64,000 nucleotides of DNA from Nonomuraea montanisoli (GTDB lineage: Bacteria > Actinomycetota > Actinomycetes > Streptosporangiales > Streptosporangiaceae): positions 62,001-126,000 of the forward strand of contig NZ_JABWGN010000018.1 in the NCBI RefSeq assembly GCF_013363975.1. The letters run 5' to 3'. Shown piece after piece: positions 51,206 through 59,538 of this stretch. A model generated the notes under the pieces. It had not been told where the DNA came from, made no database searches, and saw only the letters and a program-made list of their open reading frames with translations. Numbering within the stretch: position 1 is the first letter of the stretch; the number at the start of each line of letters is the position of its first letter. The translations under genes were made by a program, and so were the position numbers.

Positions 51206-52455
51206 TGCCGTACCCGCCCAGCACGGGAGACGACCCCGCCGACCGGTTGTTCGCCCAGCTCAAGCCGGTGGAGCTGGAGGAGCTGACCGAGGCCGCCCAT
51301 CAGCGGCGCCGCGCCGACGACCTCGCCCGCGCCTTCGCCACCCCACGCGACTCCTTCTCACCCGACGAAAAGAGGATTCTCATGACCCGCCGCCCCGTTC
51401 TCCTCCTGACCGCGGCCGCCGCGCTCGGGCTCGCGGCCGCCGCCGCGGTCGCCGTTCCCGGGCTCGTGGGCCGGGACGTCCCGGCCGTGGGGCACCAGGT
51501 CACAGCCGGTTCGCGTACGGCGGACCGGGGGCCGGTGGACGCCCGGACGTTCCTGCTGGCGGCGGCCGAGACGGTGGCACGGGAGCCCGCCGGCTCCGGC
51601 CGCTACTGGTACACCCGCCAGCGCGTCTTCGAGCGCGTCCAGGTGGCGGAGAGCGAGTACATGGCCAGGCTCAAGGCGCTGGACAAGGAGTACGAGGCCA
51701 AGAAGAGCGAGTTCAAGGACCGGCCCGCCGAGCTCCGGGCGGCCGACGCGGAGTTCCAGAAGCGCGTGGGAGAGCTGAAGACCTCCCAGGTCCCGTACAA
51801 GGCCGTGGCCGCCTACACCGTCGACTCCTGGCAGTCGGTGGCCCAGAGCGGAGGGAACCGTTCGGTCACCAACCAGGACGTCAAGATCACCTTCGCCACG
51901 CCGGAGGACGAGGCGAAGTGGAAGGCGGCCGGCTCGCCCGTCCTGCGCGAGGACAAGCCGAGGACCAGCGACGGCGGCGAGTCGCGCATCGTGTCGATCG
52001 ACAACCCCACGCTGACCATGGCCGAGGTCGGCAAGCTGCCGACGGAGAAGGACGCGCTGGAGCGCCGGCTGCGCGAGCTGTACGCCAAGAGCCCGGCGCG
52101 CAGCGGCGCGAACGGGCGCTCGTTCGCCGAGTACATGCCGCAGACCGCGCTCGACCTGCTCGTCTCGCCGACCACGCCGGGGACGCGGTCGGCGCTGTTC
52201 AAGGTGCTGGCCGAGCAGCCGGGCATCACCGCGCAGGGACGGGCCACGGACGGGTTGGGGCGCACCGGGGTCGCCCTCACCAGCCGGTTCGACTCGCCGG
52301 AGGGTGAGTTCGAGTTCCGCCTGACCTTCGCCGAGGACACGGCCGGGCTGCTGGAGTACGAGGTCACCAAGGCGGGGGAGGAGACTCCGGTGACGCGGGT
52401 GGCCTTCGACCGGATGGCGCTCGTGAACGGGCTGGGCGACCAGCCGACGAGCTGA
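51205..52455 (+). CDS. CU044_5270-family membrane protein with coiled-coil insert (sigma module 3)
   Basis: A 416-residue protein. The cytoplasmic N-terminus is about 60 residues, the membrane helix is VLLLTAAAALGLAAAAAVAV, and the exterior domain has the CU044_5270 pattern. Unlike modules 1 and 2 it has a highly charged helical insert of about 45 residues just after the RYWYTRQRV stretch (EYMARLKALDKEYEAKKSEF onward), likely a coiled coil. GGAGGAG precedes the ATG, which overlaps the sigma stop. Likely the sensory or inhibitory partner of that sigma factor. Confidence 0.85.
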   Translation: MPYPPSTGDDPADRLFAQLKPVELEELTEAAHQRRRADDLARAFATPRDSFSPDEKRILMTRRPVLLLTAAAALGLAAAAAVAVPGLVGRDVPAVGHQVTAGSRTADRGPVDARTFLLAAAETVAREPAGSGRYWYTRQRVFERVQVAESEYMARLKALDKEYEAKKSEFKDRPAELRAADAEFQKRVGELKTSQVPYKAVAAYTVDSWQSVAQSGGNRSVTNQDVKITFATPEDEAKWKAAGSPVLREDKPRTSDGGESRIVSIDNPTLTMAEVGKLPTEKDALERRLRELYAKSPARSGANGRSFAEYMPQTALDLLVSPTTPGTRSALFKVLAEQPGITAQGRATDGLGRTGVALTSRFDSPEGEFEFRLTFAEDTAGLLEYEVTKAGEETPVTRVAFDRMALVNGLGDQPTS

Positions 52456-52466
52456 ACGACCACTGT

Positions 52467-52497
52467 CGGGGACCCCGGGCGCCGTCCGGGGTCCCCG
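52467..52497 (+). terminator. Terminator of sigma module 3
   Basis: A 12-base stem CGGGGACCCCGG paired with CCGGGGTCCCCG across a 7-base loop, 12 bases after the stop codon. Confidence 0.85.
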
Positions 52498-52583
52498 GCG
52501 GGCCGTCAGCACAGGCGCGAGGAATTCCCTCCGGTCCGGGCGGCGATGATTTCGTGCCCCGATATAAAGAATTCTGAGCGGTT

Positions 52584-53993
52584 TCATTCGGCGGAAAGAG
52601 AAAAGGCGGCTTTTCTCCGGCGGTCGCCGTACGCCATGAGGTGGGTGGCGGCGAGAGGACGCCAGGGACGCCACCGGCCGGCCGTCCACGAGTCGGCGCC
52701 TCCCGAGGGCGCGCCCAGTTCCTCCAGCGCCGCTCGCAGCGAGGGGTCCGCGAGCGGGAACGCCTCGCGCTGCCCCAGCCGGAGCCCGAGGACCTGGCGC
52801 AGGTCCTCGTCCAGGTACGGCAGCGCCGCGAGCGCGTCGGGGCTCGTGCCGTACCCGAGCGTCCCCGCCCCCTCGGCCAGCGCCGCGATGGCCTCCGCGT
52901 CCTCCGCGGGCAGCCGCCCGTCGGGGTCCACGGTCAGCGACTCGAGCCGGGCGCGGGTCAGCGCCTCCGGCGGCGGGAACGCGTGGGTCAGCCCGTCCGG
53001 CAGTCCCGGTACGGGCGTCCCGAGCGCCTCCACCAGCGCCTTCAGCCATCGGGCGGCCTCCTCCGGGTCCCGGCCCCGCCCGAGGAGCTCCCGTACGCCC
53101 ACCTCCAGGGCGCTCCACGCCCCCGGCACCGCCAGCCCGGGCCGCTCCCGCACCACCGGCCCGAGCACCGGGTCGGCGGACAGCGCGGCGACGCCGGCCG
53201 TGTGGTCGGTCTCCGTGCCGAGCAGGCGCCCCACCTGGTCGACCACGTGGATGAGTCCCTCCCAGTACGGCAGGTGCGCCACCAGCAGCAGGTGTCCCGC
53301 GGCGTCGCCGGGCGACACCTCCAGCAGGCCCGGCGCGCCGTCCACGGTGATCGTGCGCCGGTACGTACGGCCCTCCACCGCCTCCACCCCCGGCACCGCC
53401 CGCGCGGCGAGGAAGTCCCGCACCGCGTCCCAGTCGTAGCCGGGCAGGACCGGCAGCCGCAGCGCGAGCCCGCCGTCGGCGGCGAGCCGGTCCGCGCGGT
53501 GCCGCCGCTCGCGCAGGTCGGTCGGCGAGGCGCGAAACACCTCCCGCATGATCCGGTTGAACTGCCGCAGGCTGCCGAACCCCGACGCGAACGCGATGTC
53601 CAGCACCGTCAGGTCGGTGTCGTCGAGCAGCCGGCGCGCGAAGTGCGCCCGGCGGGAGCGGGCGAGCTGGTCGGGGCTCGCCCCCAGGTGCCTGAGGAAC
53701 AGGCGCCGCAGGTGGCGCGGCGACAGGCCGACCCGTCGCGCGAGCGCCGCCTCCGTGCCCTCGTCCAGGACCCCGTCGATGATGAGCTGCCACGCCCGGC
53801 ACACCAGCTCCGGCGCGTCGGCGGCGACGGGACCCGCCACCCGGTACGGCCGGCAGCGCAGGCAGGCGCGGAACCCGGCGGCCTCGGCCGCGGCGGCCAG
53901 CTCGTACGTGCGGGTGTTCCTCGCCAGCGGCTTCGCGCCGCACCCGGGCCGGCAGTAGATGCCGGTGGTGACGACGGCGGAGTACGTGGTCAT
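52584..53993 (-). CDS. Ada-type zinc domain / AraC / AlkA-like DNA glycosylase fusion
   Basis: A 469-residue alkylation-repair protein. Residues 1-50 are an Ada zinc domain with four cysteines (IYCRPGC and CLRCRPY). Residues about 75-165 are an AraC helix-turn-helix (RRVGLSPRHLRRLFLRHLGASPDQL, DIAFASGFGSLRQFNRIMR). The rest is an AlkA N-terminal plus glycosylase domain. The helix-hairpin-helix loop, usually GIGxWTA, is degenerate (ALPYLDEDLRQVLGLR), while the Asp in REAFPLADPSLRAAL is kept. No methyltransferase active site (PCHR) is present. It should remove alkylated bases and regulate the adaptive response. Confidence 0.88.
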   Translation of the reverse strand: MTTYSAVVTTGIYCRPGCGAKPLARNTRTYELAAAAEAAGFRACLRCRPYRVAGPVAADAPELVCRAWQLIIDGVLDEGTEAALARRVGLSPRHLRRLFLRHLGASPDQLARSRRAHFARRLLDDTDLTVLDIAFASGFGSLRQFNRIMREVFRASPTDLRERRHRADRLAADGGLALRLPVLPGYDWDAVRDFLAARAVPGVEAVEGRTYRRTITVDGAPGLLEVSPGDAAGHLLLVAHLPYWEGLIHVVDQVGRLLGTETDHTAGVAALSADPVLGPVVRERPGLAVPGAWSALEVGVRELLGRGRDPEEAARWLKALVEALGTPVPGLPDGLTHAFPPPEALTRARLESLTVDPDGRLPAEDAEAIAALAEGAGTLGYGTSPDALAALPYLDEDLRQVLGLRLGQREAFPLADPSLRAALEELGAPSGGADSWTAGRWRPWRPLAATHLMAYGDRRRKAAFSLSAE

Positions 53994-54082
53994 GCGTCAG
54001 ATGTACGGCACCGCCCCCGGCCGACGCCAGACAGATCCGGACATGGCGTGATGCGGCAGGCGCGTCCCTCCCGCGATCCGGG

Positions 54083-54559
54083 TCAGAAGAACCGGCCGAG
54101 CCGGAACGGGCGCACCACCAGGGGCACGGTGAAGCGGCTGATCACGCGTACCTTCCTGATGCGCGTGTGCTCGTTGATCGTGACCTTCACGCACTTGAGG
54201 TGCGCCAGGTGGTCGCCCGGGAAGGCGTAGTAGGAGATCCCGATGCCGCGCCGGCCGAGCCCCCGGTCGGACAGCCCCAGCCCCACCTCACGGTAGATCC
54301 GCCACGAGCCCTTCAGCGTGAACGCGGTGGACCCGATGAGCGCGTGGTTGGCCTTCGTGGGGCAGTGGACGAAGACGCGCACGGTGTCGTTCTGGCGCGG
54401 CCACTGCGGCAGGATCCGCAGGGACGTGACCTTCTTCCAGTCCTTGGGCAGCGGGCCGCGGCCGGTGGCCGCGGCGGCCGGCGGGCACGGGAGGGCCGCG
54501 AGCGTGGCCGGGCTCGTCAGGAGGACGGCGACGGCGGCCATTCCTGCCACGGAACGCAT
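54083..54559 (-). CDS. Secreted protein of unknown function
   Basis: A 158-residue exported protein. The signal peptide is MRSVAGMAAVAVLLTSPATLAALPC. The mature part is basic and strand-rich with two cysteines (VHCPTKANH, LKCVKVTINE). No family recognised. GGGGGAGG lies upstream of the ATG. Confidence 0.75.
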   Translation of the reverse strand: MRSVAGMAAVAVLLTSPATLAALPCPPAAAATGRGPLPKDWKKVTSLRILPQWPRQNDTVRVFVHCPTKANHALIGSTAFTLKGSWRIYREVGLGLSDRGLGRRGIGISYYAFPGDHLAHLKCVKVTINEHTRIRKVRVISRFTVPLVVRPFRLGRFF

Positions 54560-54702
54560 GGAATCCTCCCCCGCCGGGCGTTCGCGACCACGTTGATCAC
54601 CTCATTATGGCGAGCATTCACGGCGGAAAAGGACGCCACGCCGTACATCTCTCATGAACGCTTCACCGCCGAATTCAGCGGTCCGGCAATGACATAACCG
54701 AG

Positions 54703-54759
54703 TATGTGATCAATATGTGATCGTAAAACTCGTTGATGGTGTTTGCCGTGTTTTAGGAT
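54703..54759 (+). promoter_or_regulatory. Promoter with activator-like direct repeats
   Basis: TATGTGATC occurs at 54703-54711 and 54714-54722 (11-base period), directly before a -35-like TTGATG (54733-54738) and a -10 TAGGAT (54754-54759, 15-base spacer). Transcription would start about 54766, almost at the GTG start codon at 54769, implying a leaderless mRNA. Confidence 0.6.
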
Positions 54760-54768
54760 CGCTGTCTT

Positions 54769-55068
54769 GTGAACCCGCCTGAAGACCAGCCCGAGCTGGA
54801 CGTCGACGCGGCCTTCGCCCGCCTGACGGCCGGCGTGCGCCTGAAGCCACCGGGGCTGGGCTGGCGGCTCCGGCTCGCCTTCGCCCCGGGCGGCCGCCTG
54901 CGCCGGCGCGTGCTGATCGTGGTGGTCTGCCTGGTCGTCCTGGCCGCCGGCGCCCTCACTCTCCAGGCCGTGGACCGCCGCCCGGACCCGGTGCCGCCGC
55001 CCGCCGACGACACCACGCCCGTCCTGACCGCCCTGGCCCCCGCCGGGGAGGCCGGGGTCAGTCGATGA
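54769..55068 (+). CDS. Small single-pass membrane protein
   Basis: A 99-residue protein with a 47-residue cytoplasmic N-terminus, one helix (VLIVVVCLVVLAAGALTL) and a Pro/Asp-rich exterior tail. Unknown function. Likely translated from a leaderless transcript. It is convergent with and overlaps by 11 bases the metallopeptidase toxin gene; an immunity role is conceivable but unsupported. Confidence 0.7.
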   Translation: MNPPEDQPELDVDAAFARLTAGVRLKPPGLGWRLRLAFAPGGRLRRRVLIVVVCLVVLAAGALTLQAVDRRPDPVPPPADDTTPVLTALAPAGEAGVSR

Positions 55069-56293
55069 TGTGCTGCCACACCCGCTGGACCGCGGTTCGC
55101 TTGTCGTCCCAGTCCTCGCTGTACGACTTGGGATAGACGCTGCCGCCCTCGGGGTTGCTCAGCTCGTCGTACAGCGCCTCCGCGGCGGCCCGCTCGCCGA
55201 TCCGGCGCTCCTCCGCCGCGGTGAGCGGCGGACCGCCCGCCTCCTCCCGCCGGGCCCGCGCGTCCCGCACGGCCCGGGAGTAGGCGTCGTCGTACGTGGC
55301 CTCGCTCTGGTGGTCGAGGTCCTGACCGCGCACCCGTTCCAGCTCCTCGGAGAACCGGTACGCCTGGAGATTGCCCTGCGCCTCCTCGCGGATGGCCGCC
55401 TCGACGTACGCGTCGCGGCTCATCTCGGTCGGGTCGGGGGTCCTGCGGTGCTGCGCGTGGTTGAGCTCGTGGATCAGCGTGTTGGCGAGGCCCTCCGGGG
55501 TGTCGCCGTCCCGGAGGTAGATCTCCACGACGTTGTACTCGTCGTGGTAGACGCCGAGGACATTGTCGTCCCCCTCGCCGGGGGGCTGGTAGAGGATGGT
55601 CACGTTGTGCTCGCGCGCCCATGCCAGCGCCGCGCGTCCTCTCGGGGTCTCGTTGAGGACCCGCTCCACCTCACGCCGCGCGTCGTCGTCCGTCCTCATC
55701 CACGAGGTCCGCCTGCCGGCGTCCCACGTCGCGAGACCGATCAGCCCGAGGGGCACCGCCCCGCTGATCAGGAGGAGCTCCATGGCCTCGCGAAGGGTCT
55801 GGGCCAGGACCACGCCGATGTTGCCCCTGATCTCGGTGAGCATGGAACGGAAGAGCCGCCGCGTGACGTACCACCGCAAGGTCAGCCAGAAGCCGCCGGC
55901 GGGCGTGACCGCGATCGCCCTGACCAACGCGACGAGCAGCACGGTGAGCAGATAGACGACCAGGGCCTTCCAGATGACCCTGAAGACGACCGTCATCAGG
56001 GTCCCCACGGCGGCGAGGTCGGCCGCCTTGGCGCCGTCCCCCAGGCGGTGCCGCACGCTCTCCGCGGACTCCCACTTCTCCTTGAACGCCTCGACGTCGC
56101 CCCCCGCGTTGGCCCGCACGACCCCGTCGTGGCCGGCGTCGAGCTCGGCGGCCGTGCTCCTCAGCTCGTCGGCCAGGTCCAGCCAGCCCCGTACGCGCAG
56201 CAGGCGGTCGTCCTCGTCGGCGTCCGGCCATGGAGCGTCGTCCTTGAACTGCTCGTGGATCGGCCTGAGCTGGGCAGGCAGTTCCCATCCCAT
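55058..56293 (-). CDS. Probable type VII-secreted metallopeptidase toxin
   Basis: A 411-residue protein. Residues 1-80 are a helical WXG100-like module (LRVRGWLDLADELRSTAAEL, DVEAFKEKWESAESVRHRL). Residues about 95-200 contain hydrophobic segments (MTVVFRVIWKALVVYLLTVLLVALV; LLLISGAVPLGLIGLATW). The C-terminal domain has the zinc motif HELNHAQH (HExxH) at about residue 287 inside LANTLIHELNHAQHRRTPD, similar to DUF6782-type putative metallopeptidases. The layout is that of an actinobacterial polymorphic toxin. It is preceded by a WXG100-like gene 16 bases upstream. Confidence 0.8.
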   Translation of the reverse strand: MGWELPAQLRPIHEQFKDDAPWPDADEDDRLLRVRGWLDLADELRSTAAELDAGHDGVVRANAGGDVEAFKEKWESAESVRHRLGDGAKAADLAAVGTLMTVVFRVIWKALVVYLLTVLLVALVRAIAVTPAGGFWLTLRWYVTRRLFRSMLTEIRGNIGVVLAQTLREAMELLLISGAVPLGLIGLATWDAGRRTSWMRTDDDARREVERVLNETPRGRAALAWAREHNVTILYQPPGEGDDNVLGVYHDEYNVVEIYLRDGDTPEGLANTLIHELNHAQHRRTPDPTEMSRDAYVEAAIREEAQGNLQAYRFSEELERVRGQDLDHQSEATYDDAYSRAVRDARARREEAGGPPLTAAEERRIGERAAAEALYDELSNPEGGSVYPKSYSEDWDDKRTAVQRVWQHIID

Positions 56294-56309
56294 GTCCGGT
56301 TGGCTCCCT

Positions 56310-56630
56310 TCAGCGGCCGTCGGCGAGGCGGCGGACCAGGTCCTCGTTGGCGCCCGAGGCCGAGGCGTGGGTGCGGGCGGTCTCGCGCAGCTTGCGGGCG
56401 TGCTCCCTGACCTCCCGCAGGGTCGCGTCGAAGGCGGTGGCGGCGTGCCGGACGAAGCGCGCGTACTCGGCGTCGAACTCGGCCCCCGGCTGCTCGCGGT
56501 CCGCCGGCTCCGGGGCCGAGACCGTGATGAGCGCCCGCCGCGCGACCCGCTCCAGCCGGTCCTCCATGTCCTCCGCGCCCAGGCGGGCGTCCAGCAGCGA
56601 TCGCTGGTCCACGCGCAAGATCTCGTCCAT
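56310..56630 (-). CDS. WXG100/ESX-like small helical protein
   Basis: A 106-residue, mostly helical, charged protein (RLGAEDMEDRLERVARRAL, YARFVRHAATAFDATLREVREHARKLRETARTHASAS in parts). Size, helical character and its place immediately before a large protein with WXG-like N-terminus fit an ESX secretion partner, although no exact WXG triplet is visible. No type VII core genes are in this window. Confidence 0.72.
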   Translation of the reverse strand: MDEILRVDQRSLLDARLGAEDMEDRLERVARRALITVSAPEPADREQPGAEFDAEYARFVRHAATAFDATLREVREHARKLRETARTHASASGANEDLVRRLADGR

Positions 56631-56751
56631 TCATCCCCCTTTTGAGGCTGTGCGTCCGAAAGATCCTTCCACGCTTGGGGGTGGCGGAGGCGTCCGGGGA
56701 GAAGGCGGGAAGGTCTACCTGGCACTACTGACCTCGGGCGTGACCCGCGGA

Positions 56752-56757
56752 TAGTGT
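56752..56757 (+). promoter_or_regulatory. -10 element giving a leaderless kinase mRNA
   Basis: TAGTGT at 56752-56757 places the transcription start at about 56764, the GTG start codon of the kinase gene. No usual ribosome site precedes that GTG. Confidence 0.5.
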
Positions 56758-56763
56758 CGCGGG

Positions 56764-58011
56764 GTGCTCGTCAGGACCGCGCTGGAAGCGCTCGCCCAGC
56801 GGCCGATCACCTTCCTGCGGTCGGCCTGGCCGTGGCGTTCCCTGGCCTACCTGCTGGCCGGGGCGGTGCCCGGCCTGCCCGTTCTCGGCGCCGTGACCGC
56901 CGTGGCGCTGACGTCCTCGTCGGCCGTCCTGGTCGCCTGCGTGGCGGTGGCCGCCCTGCTCACCCCCGTGGCGGGGAGGTACGAGCGGTGGCGGCTGCGG
57001 CTGGTGGACGGCGTGCCGCTGCCGGCCGTGCCCTCTGGGCCGAGCGGCCGGGTGGACGGCGTGCCGCTGCCCGCCGCGCCCCCTGAGCCGGGCGGGGACG
57101 CCGGTGAGCCGCCCGGGCGGGGGCGCGAGGGCCGGGTGGTGGCGCTCGGCGGGCTCGCGCTGCTCGTGCTGTGGTGGATCGACCTGGTCATGGCCGCGTT
57201 CGGCGCGGCGGGGCCGGTGCTGCTGATCCTGTCGCCGGTCGTGCAGCCCGAGGTGGAGCCGGTGGCCGCCGTCGCGGCCTCGGCCGCCGGGATGCTGCTG
57301 GTGCCCGTCGCCGCGTACACGCTGACCGCCTGGGCGGGCGCCCGGGGCGCCATGACCCGCGCGATCCTCGCCCCGCAGGCCGCCGAGCTGGCCGAGGTGC
57401 TGCGCTCGCGCGCCCGGCTCGTCGACGCGTTCGAGACCGAGCGGCGCCGGATCGAGCGTGACCTGCACGACGGCGCCCAGCAGCGGCTGGTGGCGCTGAC
57501 GATGACGCTCGGCCTGGCGCGGCTGGACCTGCCGGAGGACAGCCCCGCGGCCCGGGCGGTCGAGCGGGCGCACGGCGAGGCCAAGCAGGCGCTGGCCGAG
57601 CTGCGCGCGCTCGTCAGGGGCGTCCACTCGCAGGTCCTCACCGACCGGGGCCTGCCCGCGGCCGTGCGCGACGTCGCCGGCCGCTCGCCCGTCCCGGTGG
57701 AGGTGCGGCTCGCGCTGGAGGAGCGGCTGCCGGCGGCCGTCGAGGTCACCGCGTACTACGTCGTGACGGAGGCCCTCGCCAACGTCGCCCGGCACAGCGG
57801 CGCGAGCGCGGCCCGGGTCACCGGCGGCGCGGCGGACGGCACGCTCGTCCTGGAGATCCACGACGACGGCCGGGGCGGGGCCGACCCCGGGCGCGGCACC
57901 GGCCTGACCGGGCTGGCCGACCGGCTGGCCGTCGTGGGCGGCAGGCTGTCGCTGTCGAGCCCGGCCGGCGGCCCGACCCGGATGCGTGTGGAGATCCCGT
58001 GCGCGTCGTGA
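56764..58011 (+). CDS. NarX/DesK-type sensor histidine kinase
   Basis: A 415-residue kinase. Two N-terminal helices, a Pro/Gly-rich repetitive loop (VDGVPLPA occurs twice) and two more helices form the sensor. HisKA_3 is RRRIERDLHDGAQQRLVALTM, and the HATPase domain has VTEALANVARHSGAS and IHDDGRGGAD. It overlaps the regulator gene by 13 bases. The paired genes parallel the two-component system at 29.5-31.4 kb. Confidence 0.92.
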   Translation: MLVRTALEALAQRPITFLRSAWPWRSLAYLLAGAVPGLPVLGAVTAVALTSSSAVLVACVAVAALLTPVAGRYERWRLRLVDGVPLPAVPSGPSGRVDGVPLPAAPPEPGGDAGEPPGRGREGRVVALGGLALLVLWWIDLVMAAFGAAGPVLLILSPVVQPEVEPVAAVAASAAGMLLVPVAAYTLTAWAGARGAMTRAILAPQAAELAEVLRSRARLVDAFETERRRIERDLHDGAQQRLVALTMTLGLARLDLPEDSPAARAVERAHGEAKQALAELRALVRGVHSQVLTDRGLPAAVRDVAGRSPVPVEVRLALEERLPAAVEVTAYYVVTEALANVARHSGASAARVTGGAADGTLVLEIHDDGRGGADPGRGTGLTGLADRLAVVGGRLSLSSPAGGPTRMRVEIPCAS

Positions 58012-58643
58012 TCGCCGAGGACGCCGTCCTGCTCCGCGAGGGCCTGATCGGTCTGCTCGAACGCTTCGGCCACACCGTGCCCGCCGCCGTCGGCGACGCG
58101 CCGTCGCTCGTCGAGGCCGTCGCCGAGCACCGGCCGGACGTCGTGGTCACCGACGTGCGCATGCCGCCCGGCTTCTCCGACGAGGGGCTGCGCGCCGCCC
58201 TGGAGCTGCGCCGCGCGCGCCCGGCCCCGGCCGTGCTCGTGCTCAGCCAGTACGTGGAGCAGACGTACGCCGCCGAGCTGCTCGACTCCGGCGACGGCGC
58301 CGGGGTCGGCTACCTGCTGAAGGACCGCGTCGGCGACGTGCGCGAGTTCGTGGACGCGCTCGACAGGGTCGCGGCGGGCGGCACGGTCGTCGATCCCGAG
58401 GTGGTGCGCCAGCTCCTGCGGCGCCCCCGCGACCCGCTGCTGCGGCTGACGCCCAGGGAGCGCGAGGTGCTGGCGCTGATCGCCGAGGGCCGCTCCAACG
58501 CCTCGATCGCCGGCGAGCTGTACGTCACGGAGGCGGCCGTGGCCAAGCACATCGCCGGCATCTTCACCAAGCTCGACCTGCCGCCCGCCGTCGACGGGAA
58601 CCGGCGCGTGCTGGCCGTCCTCGCCCATCTCCGCCGTCAGTAA
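57999..58643 (+). CDS. NarL/LuxR-type response regulator
   Basis: A 214-residue regulator. The receiver has Asp in VVVTDVRMPPG and Lys in YLLKDRV; the DNA-binding domain is LTPREREVLALIAEGRSNASIAGELYVTEAAVAKH (in parts). It begins with a GTG overlapping the kinase gene. Confidence 0.93.
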   Translation: MRVVIAEDAVLLREGLIGLLERFGHTVPAAVGDAPSLVEAVAEHRPDVVVTDVRMPPGFSDEGLRAALELRRARPAPAVLVLSQYVEQTYAAELLDSGDGAGVGYLLKDRVGDVREFVDALDRVAAGGTVVDPEVVRQLLRRPRDPLLRLTPREREVLALIAEGRSNASIAGELYVTEAAVAKHIAGIFTKLDLPPAVDGNRRVLAVLAHLRRQ

Positions 58644-58653
58644 GGTTTCGTCC

Positions 58654-59460
58654 ATGAGAGAGCAATGGCGGGAGGTCGGCGACCGGGTCTACGTCCGGCG
58701 CCACAAGTCGTACGACATGAACGTCGGCCTCGTCGTGGGCGACGGGCACTGCCTGGTGCTCGACACCAGGGCGTCGCACCGTGAGGCCGCCGACCTGATC
58801 GACGCGATCCGGCGGATCACGAGCAGCCCCTGGACGGTCGTCAACAGCCACACGCACTTCGACCACGTCTGGGGCAACGCGCTGTTCCGCCCGGCGGAGA
58901 TCTGGGGACACGTCCGCTGCGCCGAGGAGATGGAGCAGGACGGTGAGGAGCAGCGGGCCAACATCATCCGGATGATGCCCGAGGAGCGGCGGGAGGAGTT
59001 CGAGGAGGTGGTGATCGATCCGCCCGACAACACGTTCACCACCGCGGCCTCGCTCGACATCGGCGGGCGGATCGTCCACCTGCGCCACTTCGGGCTGGGC
59101 CACAGCAGCAACGACATCGTGACGCACGTGCCCGACGCCGGCGTGGTGTTCGCCGGTGACCTGGTCGAGCAGGGGGCGCCGCCGGCGTTCAGCGACTCCT
59201 ACCCGCTCGACTGGCCCGCGACGACGGCCGCCATGCTGGCCGAGCTGCCCGGCGAGGTGATCGTGCCCGGCCACGGCGCGGTGGTGGACCGCGCGTTCGT
59301 CGAGGCGCAGCGGGCCGAGCTGGTCGCCGTGGCCGAGCTGGCGAGGCGGGCGCACGTGGAGGGGCTGCGCGACCTGATCAAGCAGTTCCCGTACCCCGAG
59401 GACGTCAGCCGCCAGATCATCGAGCGCGCCTTCTTGCAGCTCGACGCCAGCCCCGCCTGA
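58654..59460 (+). CDS. Metallo-beta-lactamase-fold hydrolase
   Basis: A 268-residue MBL-fold enzyme. The metal ligands are in NSHTHFDHVWGN (HxHxDH), GLGHSSND and GHGAVVD, with Asp in FAGDLVEQG. Substrate unknown. It begins 10 bases after the response regulator, possibly as the last gene of that operon; AAGG is eight bases upstream. Confidence 0.92.
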   Translation: MREQWREVGDRVYVRRHKSYDMNVGLVVGDGHCLVLDTRASHREAADLIDAIRRITSSPWTVVNSHTHFDHVWGNALFRPAEIWGHVRCAEEMEQDGEEQRANIIRMMPEERREEFEEVVIDPPDNTFTTAASLDIGGRIVHLRHFGLGHSSNDIVTHVPDAGVVFAGDLVEQGAPPAFSDSYPLDWPATTAAMLAELPGEVIVPGHGAVVDRAFVEAQRAELVAVAELARRAHVEGLRDLIKQFPYPEDVSRQIIERAFLQLDASPA

Positions 59461-59500
59461 CGGATCCCGCTCCGGCGGACCCTCGACACCCTCGGCGGAC

Positions 59501-59531
59501 CCTTCTATAGTGCAAAGTGCACTATAGAAGG
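59501..59531. promoter_or_regulatory. 31-bp perfect PadR operator overlapping promoter and ribosome site
   Basis: CCTTCTATAGTGCA, AAG, TGCACTATAGAAGG: 14-base arms. A promoter fits with -35 TCGACA (59483-59488), 17-base spacer and -10 TATAGT (59506-59511). The right arm also contains the AGAAGG of the ribosome site. This is a textbook autorepression site. Confidence 0.88.
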
Positions 59532-59538
59532 AGGCACT

